Positions 47,370-60,992 of a DNA stretch of 64,000 nucleotides are shown one piece after another. This DNA is from Camarhynchus parvulus (taxonomy: Eukaryota; Chordata; Aves; Passeriformes; Thraupidae): the NCBI RefSeq assembly GCF_901933205.1, contig NC_044600.1:11570501-11634500 (forward strand). The letters are read 5' to 3'. Under the pieces are notes generated by a model. The model had not been told where the DNA came from, did not search any database, and was given only the letters and a program-made list of their open reading frames with translations. Numbering within the stretch: the stretch's first letter is position 1; each line of letters starts with the position of its first letter. The position numbers and the translations under genes were made by a program.

Positions 47370-49555
47370 CAAAGACAAGGTTTTAAATTTCCAGAGAATT
47401 CCTGTATGCAACAGTTTGTTTTCAAAAGAAACAGTTATATGTCATCTGTTTTTTCATTATTCGGATTATTTCCTTTCTGCACATCTTGTGACAACAAGCA
47501 TTGTCTTTTTAATAATAATTTTTATCAGTGGCACAATTTAGGACAACATTTTCTAAAATGAGCCCCAACAAGCACCACTTGAATGGTTGTCTGTACAGAT
47601 ATAGTTCCTGTATTGGGTTTATCTCACTGAATTCCCAAAAGACTCAATTCTGCACAGACCTTTCCTGGCGGTGAAACTTCCTTCACCTGACTTCTGTTTG
47701 TGCTGAGAGCAACATTGGTTTTTTGAGAGAGAAATATGTGATCTAGCTTTACATGTGTGCTCTGTAACTTGTCGAATGACATAACAGTTTCTCTGTTAAC
47801 AGTAAACAATTGAGTGCTTTGCTAACTTTTACTAAGACACATCCATCTTCCCTTCCGTGGTCTCTGAGAAATGTGCTGAGTCTCAAGATTTCAAGCAACC
47901 TGAGTACAAACATTTGGGATTTGGTATAAAATTGAACTAAAGATTAAAGGATTGATGCCTATTTATCATTCAGCTAATTTAGTATCAGTATTCAGCTATT
48001 TAGATTTCAGTGAAACTGAGGCAGACTCACAAGCTGCATGAGAGACCCAGGCTCAGGTATCAGCCTTATGTTCAAAGCAACATTGACAATAGAAATTGCC
48101 TCAAAATTGTTAAGAGACTTTTAGAAATAAAAATACCACCTTCAGAGCCTGATCCTGAATCTACTAAATCTAAAGTACATTAATAGATTGAAATTTCACC
48201 ATTCTTGCAGGAGTTACTTGGTGCATTTCTGTGAGCAAGTAAAATAACTGCATTATAAAATTGAGTCATTTTTAGTAAAGCTCTGGCTGCTGCATTGGTT
48301 TTATGCTGTCAATTCCTTTGTAGTGTTAGTGTACTGCTCTAGCAGCCTCAAGGTATTAAAGCAGAACCAGAGCACAAGACAGGAAGGCAATGTATAAAAC
48401 TGTAAATCATCAGGAGCAGGGCTTTTTTATAACATTTCCATCTACCGTACATAAAACCGTTCCCTGATTTGAATAATTTGCTGAACTAAGTAACAAAATT
48501 AACATTATACCTTCAACAGGGAAGATCAAACCATAAAATATCCACAGTTTCAATCAGGATTGCAAATTACAGATGTCCAAAAGATAGTAAAATGTAAAGA
48601 AAAATCCCAGACCCCTAGAACTGATCAAAATTAGTGCCAGTCATTGATTTCTAAAACACACAAAGAGACGGTGAGTATAAATGTGTTACTTACAAGTGCT
48701 GAGGATTTTAGGGAATGAAAATGGAGCCCGGGAGCTGGAGACTGCCTGCCATGCCAGCAGTGTTGATTTGGAAGCGATGGACACAAATAAACATTCAGCA
48801 AAGCTTAAAAAGCTGCAATGCAAGGCTAGCCAAAAGTGTCCATGTCCTTACCGTGCTGTGGCTGGCAGGCAATCCGTGTCTGGGAGCCTTCAGTCCCTCT
48901 AATCAGGCTCCAGGGATTTTGTTTGCAAGAAAGGTTGTCCTTTAAGTGATGAGTGCAGGAAAACAGAGAAATAAAGAGAAATGAGCAAATTGTACAAGGC
49001 AAATAGCTGCAGGTCTTTAGCATGCTCCCTGCGTTTTCCTAAGCTGCATCTGCAGTAGAGAAAATATCCCAAAAATAGCTCAGGCTGCCAATGACTTGCT
49101 GAAACCTGAGAAAGAATTGCTGAATTTAAAGATCTGGGTTGCTGTGGGTGTATGATTAAAGTGAGAAATTGCTGGCAGGAAGAACCTAGGATGAAACCAC
49201 ATGCTTAAGGAGTAACTTGTGAGTTCACTGGTATCAGAACATGAGCTGACCTCTGGTTTCCCCCTCCTCCACCCAATGCCAGTTAACCCTTAAGGGTTCA
49301 GAATGGAAGAAAGTTCTTCAATAACAGATGGAAAAGGAAATATGATTCAAAAAACCTTTCTTTCACCTGTAATGTAGTGACAATATTTTGCAGCAGTGCT
49401 CTATTTCCGAAATTTCATAGCAGTAAGGGAAGCTGAGGTTTTGCAGATCTCTGACTTCTGGAAAGCTCAGGCTGGTATAGGGTATAAGCTAAATACTCAC
49501 TGAAAGTTGTTTGCGGTCCCAAAGAGTGAAAGGGATTTCAGATAAAGTTTTGAGG
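47370..49555. other. Intergenic sequence, nothing recognised
   Basis: Ordinary AT-rich sequence with short ORFs only. No RNA gene or transposon signature seen. Confidence 0.5.
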
Positions 49556-49560
49556 GAGGA

Positions 49561-49636
49561 ATGGATGGATGGATGGATGGATGGATGGATGGATGGATGG
49601 ATGGATGGATGGATGGATGGATGGATGGATGGATGG
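49561..49636 (+). repeat. (ATGG)19 tetranucleotide microsatellite
   Basis: Nineteen uninterrupted ATGG units cover 76 bases and are followed by one variant (TTGG) and a GGAAGGAAGG-like tail. Purity suggests that it is young and length-variable. The plus-strand frame through it reads MDGW repeats, which is a by-product. Confidence 0.98.
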
Positions 49637-49639
49637 TTG

Positions 49640-52600
49640 GAGGCAGGAAGGAAGGCAAACACAACATTTAGGAACTTTTCTGTAAACAGTGACTAAAGAA
49701 CAAAATGAGAATATTAGCCAGAGTGTTTGGCACAGTCTTGGAGGAGACAATGTCATCTCTATATGGTGCCCAGAACAAATTACAGTAGTACTCCAGGTTG
49801 TTCTGGTCTGTAAGTGCTCCCTGTGGATCCCTTGTGCTAGGTCACTAGAGCATAGTGTGCTTTAGCCCAGTCCTCAGCTTTCTCCCTGGCACTTTTTAAT
49901 GGTACTTCCTTGATTTAGAAGAGAACAAGAAGTAGTTGGCAGAAAGTGGGGTACATTGGCTTGACATCAGTTAAGTTTCCCAAGCAGTGCCAAAAGTAAC
50001 CCTCAGTAACCTATTTAGGCCAGTATTAAAGCTGCCAGGGCATGGACTAGGAGCTAGTCCCCAGCTTTCTTTGTACTGACACTGAAAAGGGAAAAGGTTT
50101 CAGTGCTGTAACTGGGTTAGATTCAAGCCACATGGGACTGGATTATGAGAAGCTACTTCTTTGGAAAGCAGTTGTGCATCTGAGATAAGAGCTGAATATC
50201 ACCATTAATTCAGGATGTGCTTTTGGTTTAACATCAGGTTTTTGATATGTGCAAAAGAATAATGGACTCATAGGGAGAGCAAAAAATTTACTGTGCTTCA
50301 ATCATAATGGTGGGTAATCAATCATCATGGTAGGACTGTCTACTTGATGCAATGAAGCTGTACTTAAGAGTGTCTGAGCACTTTATCTTGAAGATGCCAT
50401 GAATATGTGAATGTATTTAATATATACTGATAGCTGTAGTTACACACACATAATGACGTTCTCTGGGGCTGAGGAGATAAGCATTTGTCCTGTGACAATA
50501 AATAGCCATTTAAGCTGCACGTGTACAAGGGCAGCTGAGAATGCCCAGCTATGAAGGTTCCTTTTGTAGGTGCTTTGGAAAAAAGGCCCATTATCAGGTC
50601 TTTTTATCTGTCTTCAGTTCTAACTGTTCCAATCATAAATGTTCTCCTAGAAGCTAGAAGAGTAGACAATCCCTGAAGCAGGCTGGTCATTTCATCTGTA
50701 TAAATACAGATTAATTACCCCAGCAGGGCCTTTCTGAAGTACTTCTGCTGACCAAAAGGAAGTGTAGAATATCATAAATTGTGGCCTGAATAATTATGAC
50801 TCATGTTGCAGCATTCACTCTCAGACAACAGGCAGGAAACACTTACACATATCTAGTGTCAATTTATAAATATATCACATAAATTTCATGGTGAGTGCAG
50901 GAAGTCTGATTACTAATCTCCCAAAAACTTGTAATGCAAACTTCTGTTCCTATATTTGAAGCAGCAAGGGATAATACAAAAGACTTTGTAAGCACCTTTT
51001 TAATAAATTAACAAAACCTAAATCCAGTAGTAATGATGGCTAGTAGGTAACTTACCATGTATGGTGGTGCTAGTGATATATCAGCATGAGACAATATTAG
51101 TGTCTCACGTGTTAGCAGATGAATGAACAATGCATTAAAAAATGAGATTCTTTTCCCGTCTGCCAGTAAGGTAATTAATTCAAACACTTTGTGTCTCTCC
51201 TTGTTATGAAGAGGTTGCTAATGCAACACAATAATACAATAAAGCAGTTCTACATCTCGAACAATTGGGAACTTAGTATTCAAAACCATGCTCTCTTTGT
51301 TATTGTTGAATTTCATTAACTCTGAGAGTCTAGATCATAAATTGCACGTATGTGATAATGCATAGTTTTGTATTTTTGACTTAAATATAGCATAGGGCAA
51401 AAGTGAAAAGAAAGGAGTGTGGTAGAATTCTGAGCAGAGACCAGATGGGTGGTTTGGCATGGAAAGGCATTAGCATACATTCATTGTCCTTATGACCATA
51501 ATGCTTATGGTGCTTATCCAATAGATGCATGAGAAAATACACCTAAGCATGATGCTTTAGGTCATGATTCCTCTAAATTATATAAATGTGCTCCTGGGAG
51601 TTAAATGTTTGAATGTTCTTGTTCTTTCCTTCATCTCAGTCTGTTCTTTAATATCATATGAGTTAAGTTTTGCCTGAGCATCCAGTGTAACCTTTTGTGG
51701 CTTTTGTCTTTGATTTCCCTGGAAAGAAGTGGCAAAGTACCTGGAACTGGTGCTGTCCTACCAGCCCTGATTTATCTGTGTGCCTACCCTGACTCTAGTG
51801 TGATCCATAAATCATCTCTGGTTGTGTCTGTCTGCACATCAGGGTTTGGATTGGAGCATCCAGGAATGTGTGAGAGTCTTTGCCTGTAAGTGCTGGTTGA
51901 TGTGTAGAAACAAATTCTTGTTTCCACCAGTGCAGTTGAGTCACCAGACTGGTGTGGGTGTAAATGGGAATTCCATTACAGGAACTTGTTGAGCTTCACT
52001 AGGCACGACGTCACCAATTGTTTTTCTCATGAGGTAGTCTCTTTTTTTAAGGAGCCCTTTGTAGCATGAATTTCAAAATTGTCTGGCACATATAAATCAC
52101 TGAAGTAGGAAGATTTCCAGTGGATTGGCAGATAATTATCTTTTTATCACAATGATAGAGCTGGTGCAAAAATGACACTTTGCATTATCTGAAGCTGTCA
52201 CTGTAATTTGAAATTAGGCCTTGAATGCCAGCCCTGGTAAAATCAGTGGGAAGAGAAAAAGCACTGTAGCTGACACTGCAGCATGAAAACTTTAGGGATT
52301 AATTTACCTGAAGTAACTTGGAATTAAAAAAAAAAGACTAGGGAGTATCAGAGTACAGTGTCCCATAGCTAGCCCTGTTTCTCCAGGCAATGTACAAAAA
52401 TGCGCAAAATGTATCATTTTATGCCAGGAACGTGAGAAGTGAGGTCTTTCACCTGCCAGCTGATTCACAAGGGCTTGTTAGAATATATTTCTCCCATTTT
52501 AACTAAGGCTAATTAGACAGAGGCAGTCACTGCTATCTACCAGACTTTCTTCCTTCATTTTTTCTCTCTTATTTTTTGCCTTTTGCCCTACTGTCTGGCG

Positions 52601-55600
52601 TATTCTCCTCTGTGTTTTAAAGCCAATTTAATACCTTTTTCTCTTGCCAAGTGCTTTCTGATTGTGGCTCATCCCGCCCTACTCTATTCCAGACCCATTC
52701 TATTGCCTTATATTTTGGTTTTCTTCTTTAGTTGGAAAGCTATTGTTGGAATGGATAAATCTCATTCTCTATAACTACAGGAAAATTGCCAGTATAATAG
52801 AAACTGTTTGTAAACTTGATTTTCTTTTCTACAAAGGCTTGACTGGAAGATTTTCCCTGTAACGATTCTATAACAATCAGTAAAAAACAAAATTTAAAAA
52901 GCCTAAACAAAACCAGAGGAAAGCCACAACCCTCCCTCCCTCTAGGCATTGAGTTTCTCATCAGTTGTCATTGCAAATTTCCACAAATGTTTTTGGCACC
53001 ATTTCGAAAATTTTAGCTCTGTGTTACGCTTTTGTTTGATTAATGACTAGTTCCAGAGATTTCCTCTGGTGATCCTCACATGAGACATAAAGAATTATCA
53101 ATTGCCTCAGCAATGTCTGGGAGCAGAGTATGTCAAGGATGCAGTTTGCTTCCCTGAGTTTATAATGGAACATCCCATTTTACTCCTTGCCCTAAGGTAC
53201 TAATTTGATACATTCTGCATCTGCCTGGCCCAAGAATTGCAGGTTTGCCATAGCAAAGTGAGAGACTATATTAAGAAATTGCTATTAGCAACCATCATAT
53301 CCACACTTATCCCCATTCTATGAAATGTTCAATTTGGCCTTACTGTATTTGTTCAGTTTTATATGTACAATAGGATAAACTCGAGTACTCCATAGCAACC
53401 TACTCCTGAATACTAACAACTCCACTACCAAAAATTTTATTCCAAATGGTAGTGAAAATACTGAGCAAAATAGTCCTGTTCTACTCCATTGGACAGCTAT
53501 AAATCCAAGTAATTATTTCTCCACTTACACATTTCAGATGTGTGAGGAAGGTAAGTTTTGTAATTGATACATCCTTTCCTGAGATGAGCTACACAATGAA
53601 AGAATCTTTATTTCAGAGTTGTGATTAACCCAGTTTCTAATGCACAGGCTTCTGTGACAAGAGTTAGGGCTTTGTTGTTGAACTTGATTTTACTCTGAAG
53701 TGTACCAATCAGGAAATGTTCCATTAAAAGTCAGCTGCAGCCTGAAGCCCATCATTGTCATTCTGTCTGATATTTTGTCTGTGGGGAAAATTGGCTATTG
53801 CAGCTGCTGCATTGCCTTTCCCTGCTCTCACCATCATTATCTGTTTCCATGCAGTGATTCTCTTCTAAGATGGCTTAGAGGTCCCTCTTCTTTAAACAGA
53901 CTTTTCATATGTCTGCTGCCTGCAGTCAGACTATCTACATATCCTGGGAAAGTATGCATAGCAAAGCAGTATGATATTAGGCCTTTGAGATAGGGTAGTG
54001 TTTTTATGAATAAGAAAAAATGGCAAACTAAGAGGAATAAAATGCAGTGTTAGAAATTGGGGTTTCATGGTGTCTACCATCATTTACCTCAGAGACTCCT
54101 TGCTACCTTTTCTGTCATTTGGAGCATTTTACTCTGCATTTGATTTCTCTGTAGAAGCAGTATTTTTATCAGCTCATGCTGGTTTTCTTATGACTTCAAA
54201 CATCTGTGGCTACAGGTCTTCTTGAAGTTTTTTATTTCTCAGTTTAGGAAATAATGTTAATAGAAAACTTTGTGTTCTTTAATATCTTGAATCAGGAAAG
54301 AACTGAAGCATGTACCTGAAGATAAGTAAACATTGCAGTAGAACTTAATTCAGGATTATTAGGACTATATTTAACCATTAATTTCAACCAATGTAATTTT
54401 CATAAGTTTCTTTCAGTACTAGGACTTTCTTGTGTCCCTGTATATATGCAAACTTTTGATTTCAAGAGATGAGATTTTGCAGTAGCTGAATAAAGTCTAA
54501 TTGTGTAAGTTTTTCCATTCCTGTCGAAATAGCCTGACTGTTCTAACACCAGTTTATCTAATGTGTAAACTGGCCAGCAGGACTTCATAAAATTATTCTT
54601 TACTTCAACAGTTTTAGCCCTTGGTCTTTTCTCAAGAAAGATTTCTCATGACTTCAGTAAGAATTTTGCTTGAGGCCTGTAGAATCCTATTTAAGATTTA
54701 ACTGTGCTATTTGACAATTATTGGTTATAACACACTGAAAAATTATCCAGTATGAATCCCTAGTGGATGTAATTCTCAGCAAATTGGGTGTGGGCAAGAA
54801 GTGGAACATTTCAAGAAGTGTCATTATTTATATTATTCAAGAGAAATAATTTGATGGTATTTTAAGAATACCATTTTAAGAATGTCCCACTGGTTAGTTA
54901 AAAAGAGAAATTCAAAAGTAATATTTAAATGCAGTTCCACATAATCAGCCTGAAAGACTCTGGTACAGGATTCCAGTCCCATGGCTAATGGCAAAGAGTA
55001 TTTGTTTGGAAAAATAGAGTGGAGATTTTAACCTACTGATTTGTTCCATATAACATATTTTTCCACTACTGCAACATGCTTTTCAATAGTGTCACGTATA
55101 AACCCCTCCCAAGGTTTAAATTTATGGGGGAAAGGTCAATGGAAATCCTTTGAGTTTAATATGAAGTTCACAGCAGATGCAAAGCTGCAGTTTACTCTAA
55201 AAGGAAGTGTCAGTACACTGCTGTCCCTGAGACAGATATATTACCATGCCTTCACCCCTCATATGTTTATTTAATGTTGGATATGCAATGATCAACCTTG
55301 CTGTCCTATTTGGGCAGCACAGAAGCCTCCTCAAACACACAGCTGAGATATTCTGGTGCAAAGTGCTATCCTGGTAGTCATAATCCCTCCACTTCTGTCC
55401 ACAGAAGATGCTGAAAGGAAGGAGGGGAAGAAGGACATTTAGGTCACTTCGGCCATCTCGAGTCCCCCAGCCTGTTGGTGCTATAGCTGTGGCAGCTATT
55501 TCAGCTTGGGGTAATGGCAGGGAGAGAAGCAGGGAGCCAAATGCATCTTACTGATGTCTTCCTCTCAGTGTCTTCTCGGCTCAATATGACAGCAGTGATC

Positions 55601-55825
55601 TTTTCCTAAGTCCTTAGGGAGTATACTCTGTAAAATACAAATTTCTTTGCCTTTTGAATTATGTTTCTATTGACATCTGACCTTTACTTTGCTATAACTT
55701 TCCAACTGTGCATCATTTCAAAGAACAGTTTGGTCTTGTAGGTAGCTGAAGAGCCTCCCTTAGACCAGTGGCTGCCAGCTCACTTTTGTTGTTTTGTCAG
55801 CATTTTTGGTGCTTTCCCTCAGATA
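49640..55825. other. Intergenic sequence, no gene seen
   Basis: AT-rich, T over A on the plus strand. A unique-looking block at about 52090-52330 contains the palindrome AGATAATTATCT (two opposed GATA words) and may be regulatory. No exon, RNA gene or transposon end was recognised. Confidence 0.5.
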
Positions 55826-55828
55826 CTC

Positions 55829-55840
55829 TTTTTTTTTTTT
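55829..55840 (+). repeat. T12 run followed by CTTTTAACAG
   Basis: A run of twelve T is followed by CTTTTAACAG, which together resemble a strong plus-strand splice acceptor. The following sequence (AAAACTTGTGTTTATTTATTG) does not look coding, so it is listed as a low-complexity run. Confidence 0.6.
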
Positions 55841-56633
55841 CTTTTAACAGAAAACTTGTGTTTATTTATTGTTTGTAATTATAGAAGCCATTTAATCACA
55901 ATATTTAACTATGTTGCCAGTTTAGGACTAGAGCCAGTTTAGATTACTTTTAATTTGAACAAGATTTTCTAAATGAAGCCCTTTTGCAGTGGCTTTCAAC
56001 TCAATTAGAGACTAGAATCTTAACTCCAGTTTAGGTCAGGCACTTGGAAAGGTCTGTAAGCCTGTCTTTAGCTCTTACTGACTTCTATTCAAGGTGGCTT
56101 AGAGGTGAATATGCTCTGCAATGCCTTCCTAGCCCAGGGCCTGAATATCAGCACAGGGCTTGGGAATTTTCATGTATTTTATCAAGCCAAAGAAGAAATG
56201 TAGCAACAACTATTTGTTTTACGACTTCCCTTAAAAAATAATAATTTATTTTATTTCAATGACTATGTATTTTATTGGCATATTAATTTCCAGGTAGATT
56301 GAGTTAGCAGCAGCCAGTGATCATAAATTTTGCAGGGAAAGGTGTGGGAGAGGCAAAATGGGCTGGGATGTGTCGGACCCCATGAGTGTGGTCCAGTGTG
56401 CTGGGGGTTTATAGTTCCAGTCTTGAACTGGAATATACCCTGTACAAGTTGTGCTAGAAAAAATTATGAGATCCTGCCAAGTTTTTGGAGATGTGGAGAC
56501 CCACTGTGGAGTCCACCACACTAGATTGCTTTTCATACAGTGCAGTTTGCACTGAGTAAGAAAAGGCTGGAGCCAAATTCCCTGATAATACATCAGGGAT
56601 TAAGGTGGGCTAATGGAGCAAAGATCAGTCAAG

Positions 56634-56656
56634 TATATATATATATATATGTATAT
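56634..56656 (+). repeat. (TA)n microsatellite
   Basis: About eight TA units are followed by GTATAT. Short and imperfect at the end. Confidence 0.85.
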
Positions 56657-56659
56657 CTT

Positions 56660-58225
56660 TATAAAACGGTTGCTGTCTCCAAATATGTTCAGCTTTAACC
56701 ATTGCAATTAAGTAGCCAATTTTGCTGTTTCTATTAAACTAATGAGAAAAATTACCAAATAAGAGCAGATTAAAGCAGAGGCAAATAGCAAACATTTTTT
56801 GAAAGGGAAAACCAACTTGTGTTCTGAGAAAACCCTTCATGAATGCTGTGCACTGGTTTTCGTTGCTAGAGGGCAGCCTGGTATAAATAATAAGAGTATG
56901 AGACCTTAAGGTCTGTGAGTGTAACCTCTCTGAGTTTAAACAGGATACTTTTCAAGGATATTGGTGACTTCTTAGTTTTATGATCAATATTTAATTAAGA
57001 AACCCCTATTTCTACTTTGATTTCTGTCTCAGTGATGTTAACATTCATGTGTCCACATTGCTCCAGTTTCTTTTTGACTCTTCATAAATGCTTAAGAGAC
57101 AGTCGACTTGGTCACTCTTCCTGTTGCAACAGCTAACATAAGTAAAGAAATTATGAGATTTTAAGAACGGTTTCCTAATTTGTTTTATTTACTACAGGAT
57201 TTTCCACTCCCCCTGTATATGACATCTGAAAATATTCGTGTATTATCCCCTGAAACAGAAAACTGTATGGTATAAAATTTATGACCAATTATTTATTTAT
57301 TACTCATGGGTGTTGCTTTGCATTCTGTCTCAGAAGAGTGTGGCTCTGCTTTATGTTGCTCCTCTTTGACTATTCCTTATTTTGCTAATGTAATGCTTGC
57401 TGTACATGCATTTTAAAACTGAATATGGAATCAGTTTTTTGCACAGTGCTCATAAACAACCAATCATTAGAACAATACTCGGAATAAATTTTCATTTCAA
57501 ATACTTTTACGACCCAATTTTCATTTGTAAACTATTATGAAATGTAAGTATCCAGCAATTTCAGTAAAATTATTTAGCTTTTTATGGCTAGATAGAGCTC
57601 TTTGAGGTGTAGATGTCAGCATAACAAAATCAGTGTTTTAAAATATGGCAAATGGGGCTTCTATGTGGTACACCTTTCTCAGGCATCTAAAAACTAAGAA
57701 CATCTCCAAATTGGGAGCTACTTCTGATTATTTGACTGTAATTGCTCTAGGTGCTGCTACTTTCAGTCTCCTGTGGGGATTTATTTTGGTTAGGTTGTTA
57801 TTCATTTAACATAATTCACAGAAATAGGCAAAAGCATCTACAGGGCTGCCCTAAGCTTCCTTCAGCTAGGCTGGCTCACAGGGACACTCCCTGACTGAGT
57901 CTGGGAAGGGCTGAGCTTCACATTCCAGCCCTGACCCTGACCGTGCACTTTGCACTGAAAAGCTGTCAGCTCTCCAGCCTGATGTGGACCTGGATGTGAG
58001 CAATTTCTTAAGCTCAGTTTACCTTGCCAGAAAAACCACATTTCATAGGAGAATCCTCAGTGTCTTTTTAGGGAAACTTTATGCACTTGTAAACTAATAT
58101 GGATCTAAGTGAAGATTCCAGAAGTAGCACCAGTCACAAAGTCTCTTCCATATTGTCCCAGACGCTGTCCCTGAATCTTTAAGCTCTGTTGATGCCTTTG
58201 AGATCTATGATGATCTGAGAAGAGA
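56660..58225. other. Intergenic sequence, nothing recognised
   Basis: AT-rich up to about 57.8 kb, then moderately GC-richer (57840-57990). No gene or repeat family identified. Confidence 0.45.
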
Positions 58226-58229
58226 GGTT

Positions 58230-58527
58230 GTAAACAAGTAGAGGTTGGCCTCTTCTCCCAGGCAGAAAGTGACAGAACAAGAGGACGTGGCTTCTAACTG
58301 CACGAGGATGGTTCAGATTGGACATCAGGAGGAATTTCTTCATACAAAGTGTTGTAAAGCATTGGAGTGGGCTGCCCATGGAGGTGGTGGAATCACCATG
58401 TTCAAGAAACAGCTGGACATGGCACTTAGACCATGGTCTAGTTGACAAAGTAGCGATCGGTCCAAAGTTGAGCTTGATTATCTTGGAGGTCTTTTCCAAC
58501 CTAATTGACTCTGTGACTCAGTCACTG
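58230..58527 (+). mobile_element. CR1 LINE 3' end (decayed, 5'-truncated)
   Basis: The sequence follows the 3' part of avian CR1: GTTGGCCTCTTCTCCCAGGC, then AGAACAAGAGGAC, GGACATCAGGAGGAATTTCT, GGGCTGCCCATGGAGGTGG, TCTAGTTGACAAAGT and TTGGAGGTCTTTTCCAACCT, ending in degenerate ATTCTGTG-like words. This fits the CR1 group whose tail reads GGTCTTTTCCAACCT and is common in Neoaves and passerines. Reverse transcriptase coding is interrupted. Short frames at 58179-58665 on either strand are fragments of this element. Confidence 0.9.
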
Positions 58528-58529
58528 GG

Positions 58530-60150
58530 ATTGTCAGTCCTGCTGCTGGGTGTGAGTGCTGCTGTGCTGAGACAACCTCCTATGTCCTGGGGCAGTTCCT
58601 TCTACAGCCAGCAGCTCCATTTCCTCCCATTTCCTAAAGTGAGAGCTGGAACAGCTTTTTGGTAGTTCTTAGATCTCTTGGGTTAGAATAAACTTTCCCA
58701 GGGTAAGTTCCCCCATCACTGTTACGTAACTTTGTCCTGTTCTCCCCTGTACCTGCCATATACCAATTTATGCTGGCAAGGGAGTCCTGGAGTGGGTACT
58801 GCACTGCTGTAACCTCCAACATCTTTCTGCAGGGGGGAGCAACAGTCTCTGCAGGCTGGCAATCTGCTTACTTTCTCCAATACTACAAACAGTTCATTTT
58901 TTAAGTCTATGCCTTTATTTGCAGGCTCTCGGTATGAAATTTCTTTTGGTTGTTTGTCTAGTTTTTAGTTTCACAACTAAAGAACAAAAAACACTTTTAG
59001 ACCTTCTTTAAAACATGGGGATTTTTTACTGTGAAGCAAAAAGCAGCCAAAAACACACAGTTCTGAGTAAGTCAAATTATACTGCATTCTTGTGTTTGAG
59101 TAAGACACAGAGCAACTAAAACAAACTAACATAAACAGGGAAGCCAAATTAAATACTTACATTTGTATAGTGCAAGAGGATCCTGGGCTCAGGAATGAAA
59201 TTCAATCTTTATTTATTTTTTGAGTAGGCAGTGCATAAAATAGTTGAGGATCTTTGCAATGCGACTGTACGGTAGTGGAATATTTTTGACTAAAGAATCA
59301 GCTCCTACAGTATTGTAAAAGGACTAAGTGTTTGCTCAGCATGCAGGAGAGCTTTCACAAATCTAGAGGATCACTGAATCAGTCATAGCTCTTCATAATG
59401 CAAAAGCAAATTATCAAATGGATACCTGACACCAAATGGGGAAGAGAGCATTTGGATGTCTAGTGAGCACATACACAATCTGCTTAGCATTGGAAGTGTG
59501 AAGTTCTGCTTGAAGCAAAAATGATTGTGGTATGTAAGGAATGCAGATGTTTATCTACAATATCATTGCCACTGGGCCTTCTCACAGCTCTCCTAATAAC
59601 AGCAGAAAGAGCTTTTGGGCTTTTCCAAAACAAATCTGACCTTCACATCACTCCCCACTTCAATGTGCTTTGTACAAAAGAATATACATGAAAAAGTAGC
59701 TGCAGCATAATATGGATGTTTATAGCTGAAGATTGGGGTAGAAAGATTTCATTTGGAGGCACTGCAATTCACTCACAGATTATTCACTCTGTGCTGGTAA
59801 CTCCTGTGCTCCTGAGGTCTCTCAGTGTTTTGTCAGGTGCTGGCAAATGGTCCCAGAAAAAACGAGAGAAAATGGCTATTTTCTGCAGCTAGGTTGAATT
59901 GAAGAAGCTGCAATATATGAAATACTTTACTAGTTACTTTTCTGTGCACAGAAACGCCAGCAGCCACCACTGGGATGTTGGGGGAATTAAGGAAATGGGA
60001 GTGAATCGTAACCTTCATTAAGCAGTGGTCCAGTTAAGGACTATATGGGTGACCAGTACTTTCAGATTCATCTGCCTTTCTGAAGAGTTGTTAATGTCAG
60101 TAACAATATCATCAGGAATTCCAAATCCATGAAATCCACAATCATACTCC
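58530..60150. other. Sequence between two CR1 remnants, nothing recognised
   Basis: Unique-looking mixed sequence without a supported gene. The block 60060-60150 may be a badly decayed upstream part of the next CR1. Confidence 0.45.
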
Positions 60151-60151
60151 A

Positions 60152-60992
60152 GATTGCAGATGACGCCAAGCTGAGTGATGTGGTTGACACACTTATAGGA
60201 TGGGATGTCATCCAGAGGGACGTGGACAAGCTTGAGAAGTGGCCCATGGAAATCTCATGAGGTTTAATAAGACCACGTCCTGGTGCTGCACCTGGATCTG
60301 GATAACCCCTGGTATCAATCTAGGCTGGGGGATGAACAGAGGGTGGGCTGCTGGGTGAGAGGCTGGACATGAGCCGGCCATGGACACTCACAGTGCAGAA
60401 AGCCAAACATGTCCTGGGCTGCATGCCCTGTGGGCAGCAGGGGATGGAAGGGATCCTGCCCAGCTCTGGTAGTGCTGTCCCGCCTGTAGTGCTGCAGCCA
60501 GCTCTGGGGACCCTAGAACACAAAGGACAGGGATCTGTTGAATTGAATCCAGCAGAGGCCACCAAAGATGATCAGAGGAATGGAACACCTGACCTGTGAG
60601 GAAAGGCTGAGAGAACTAGGACTGTTCAGCCTCAAGAAGAGGCCTTGGAGTGACTGAATTGTGGCCTTCCTGTGCCTGAAGGGAGTCCCCAGGAAAGATG
60701 GAGAGGGACGGTTTACAACGGCCTGGAGTGACAGGACAAGGGGGAATGGCTTCAAACTGAAAGGAAATAAGTTTAGAGTAGGTATCAGGTGAAAAATCTT
60801 CCCTGTGAGGGTGGTGAGGCTCTGGAACAGGTTGCCCAGAGAAGCTGTGGATGCCCCATCCCTGGAAATGTTCAAGGCCGGGCTGGATAGGGCCTGAATA
60901 ACCTTGTCTAGTGAAAGATGTCTCTGCCCATGGCAGGGGGGTTGAAACAAGATCTTTAAGGTCCTTCCCAATCCAAACCATTACATGATTCC
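60152..60992 (+). mobile_element. CR1 LINE, 3' portion of ORF2 plus 3' UTR (dead copy)
   Basis: Successive matches to avian CR1 are visible: GCAGATGACGCCAAGCTGAG (the ADD of the reverse transcriptase), GGACAAGCTTGAGAAGTGG, TCAATCTAGGCTGGGGGATG, CTGGACATGAGCCGGC, CAGCTCTGGGGACC, GATGATCAGAGGAATGGA, TGTTCAGCCTCAAGAAGAGG, GTGAGGGTGGTGAGGCTCTGG, TGCCCATGGCAGGGGGGTTG and GATCTTTAAGGTCCTTCCCA. The end ACCATTACATGATTCC is a decayed ATTCTATG tail. Internal deletions and frame breaks make it non-coding. It belongs to a different CR1 subfamily from the copy at 58.2 kb. Confidence 0.95.

Noticed and set aside
49511..49756. Frames reading MDGW or HPSI repeats
   Set aside because: Direct translations of the ATGG microsatellite.
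60320..60981. Several frames of 66-152 codons on both strands
   Set aside because: They fall inside the decayed CR1 element and do not encode an intact reverse transcriptase segment.
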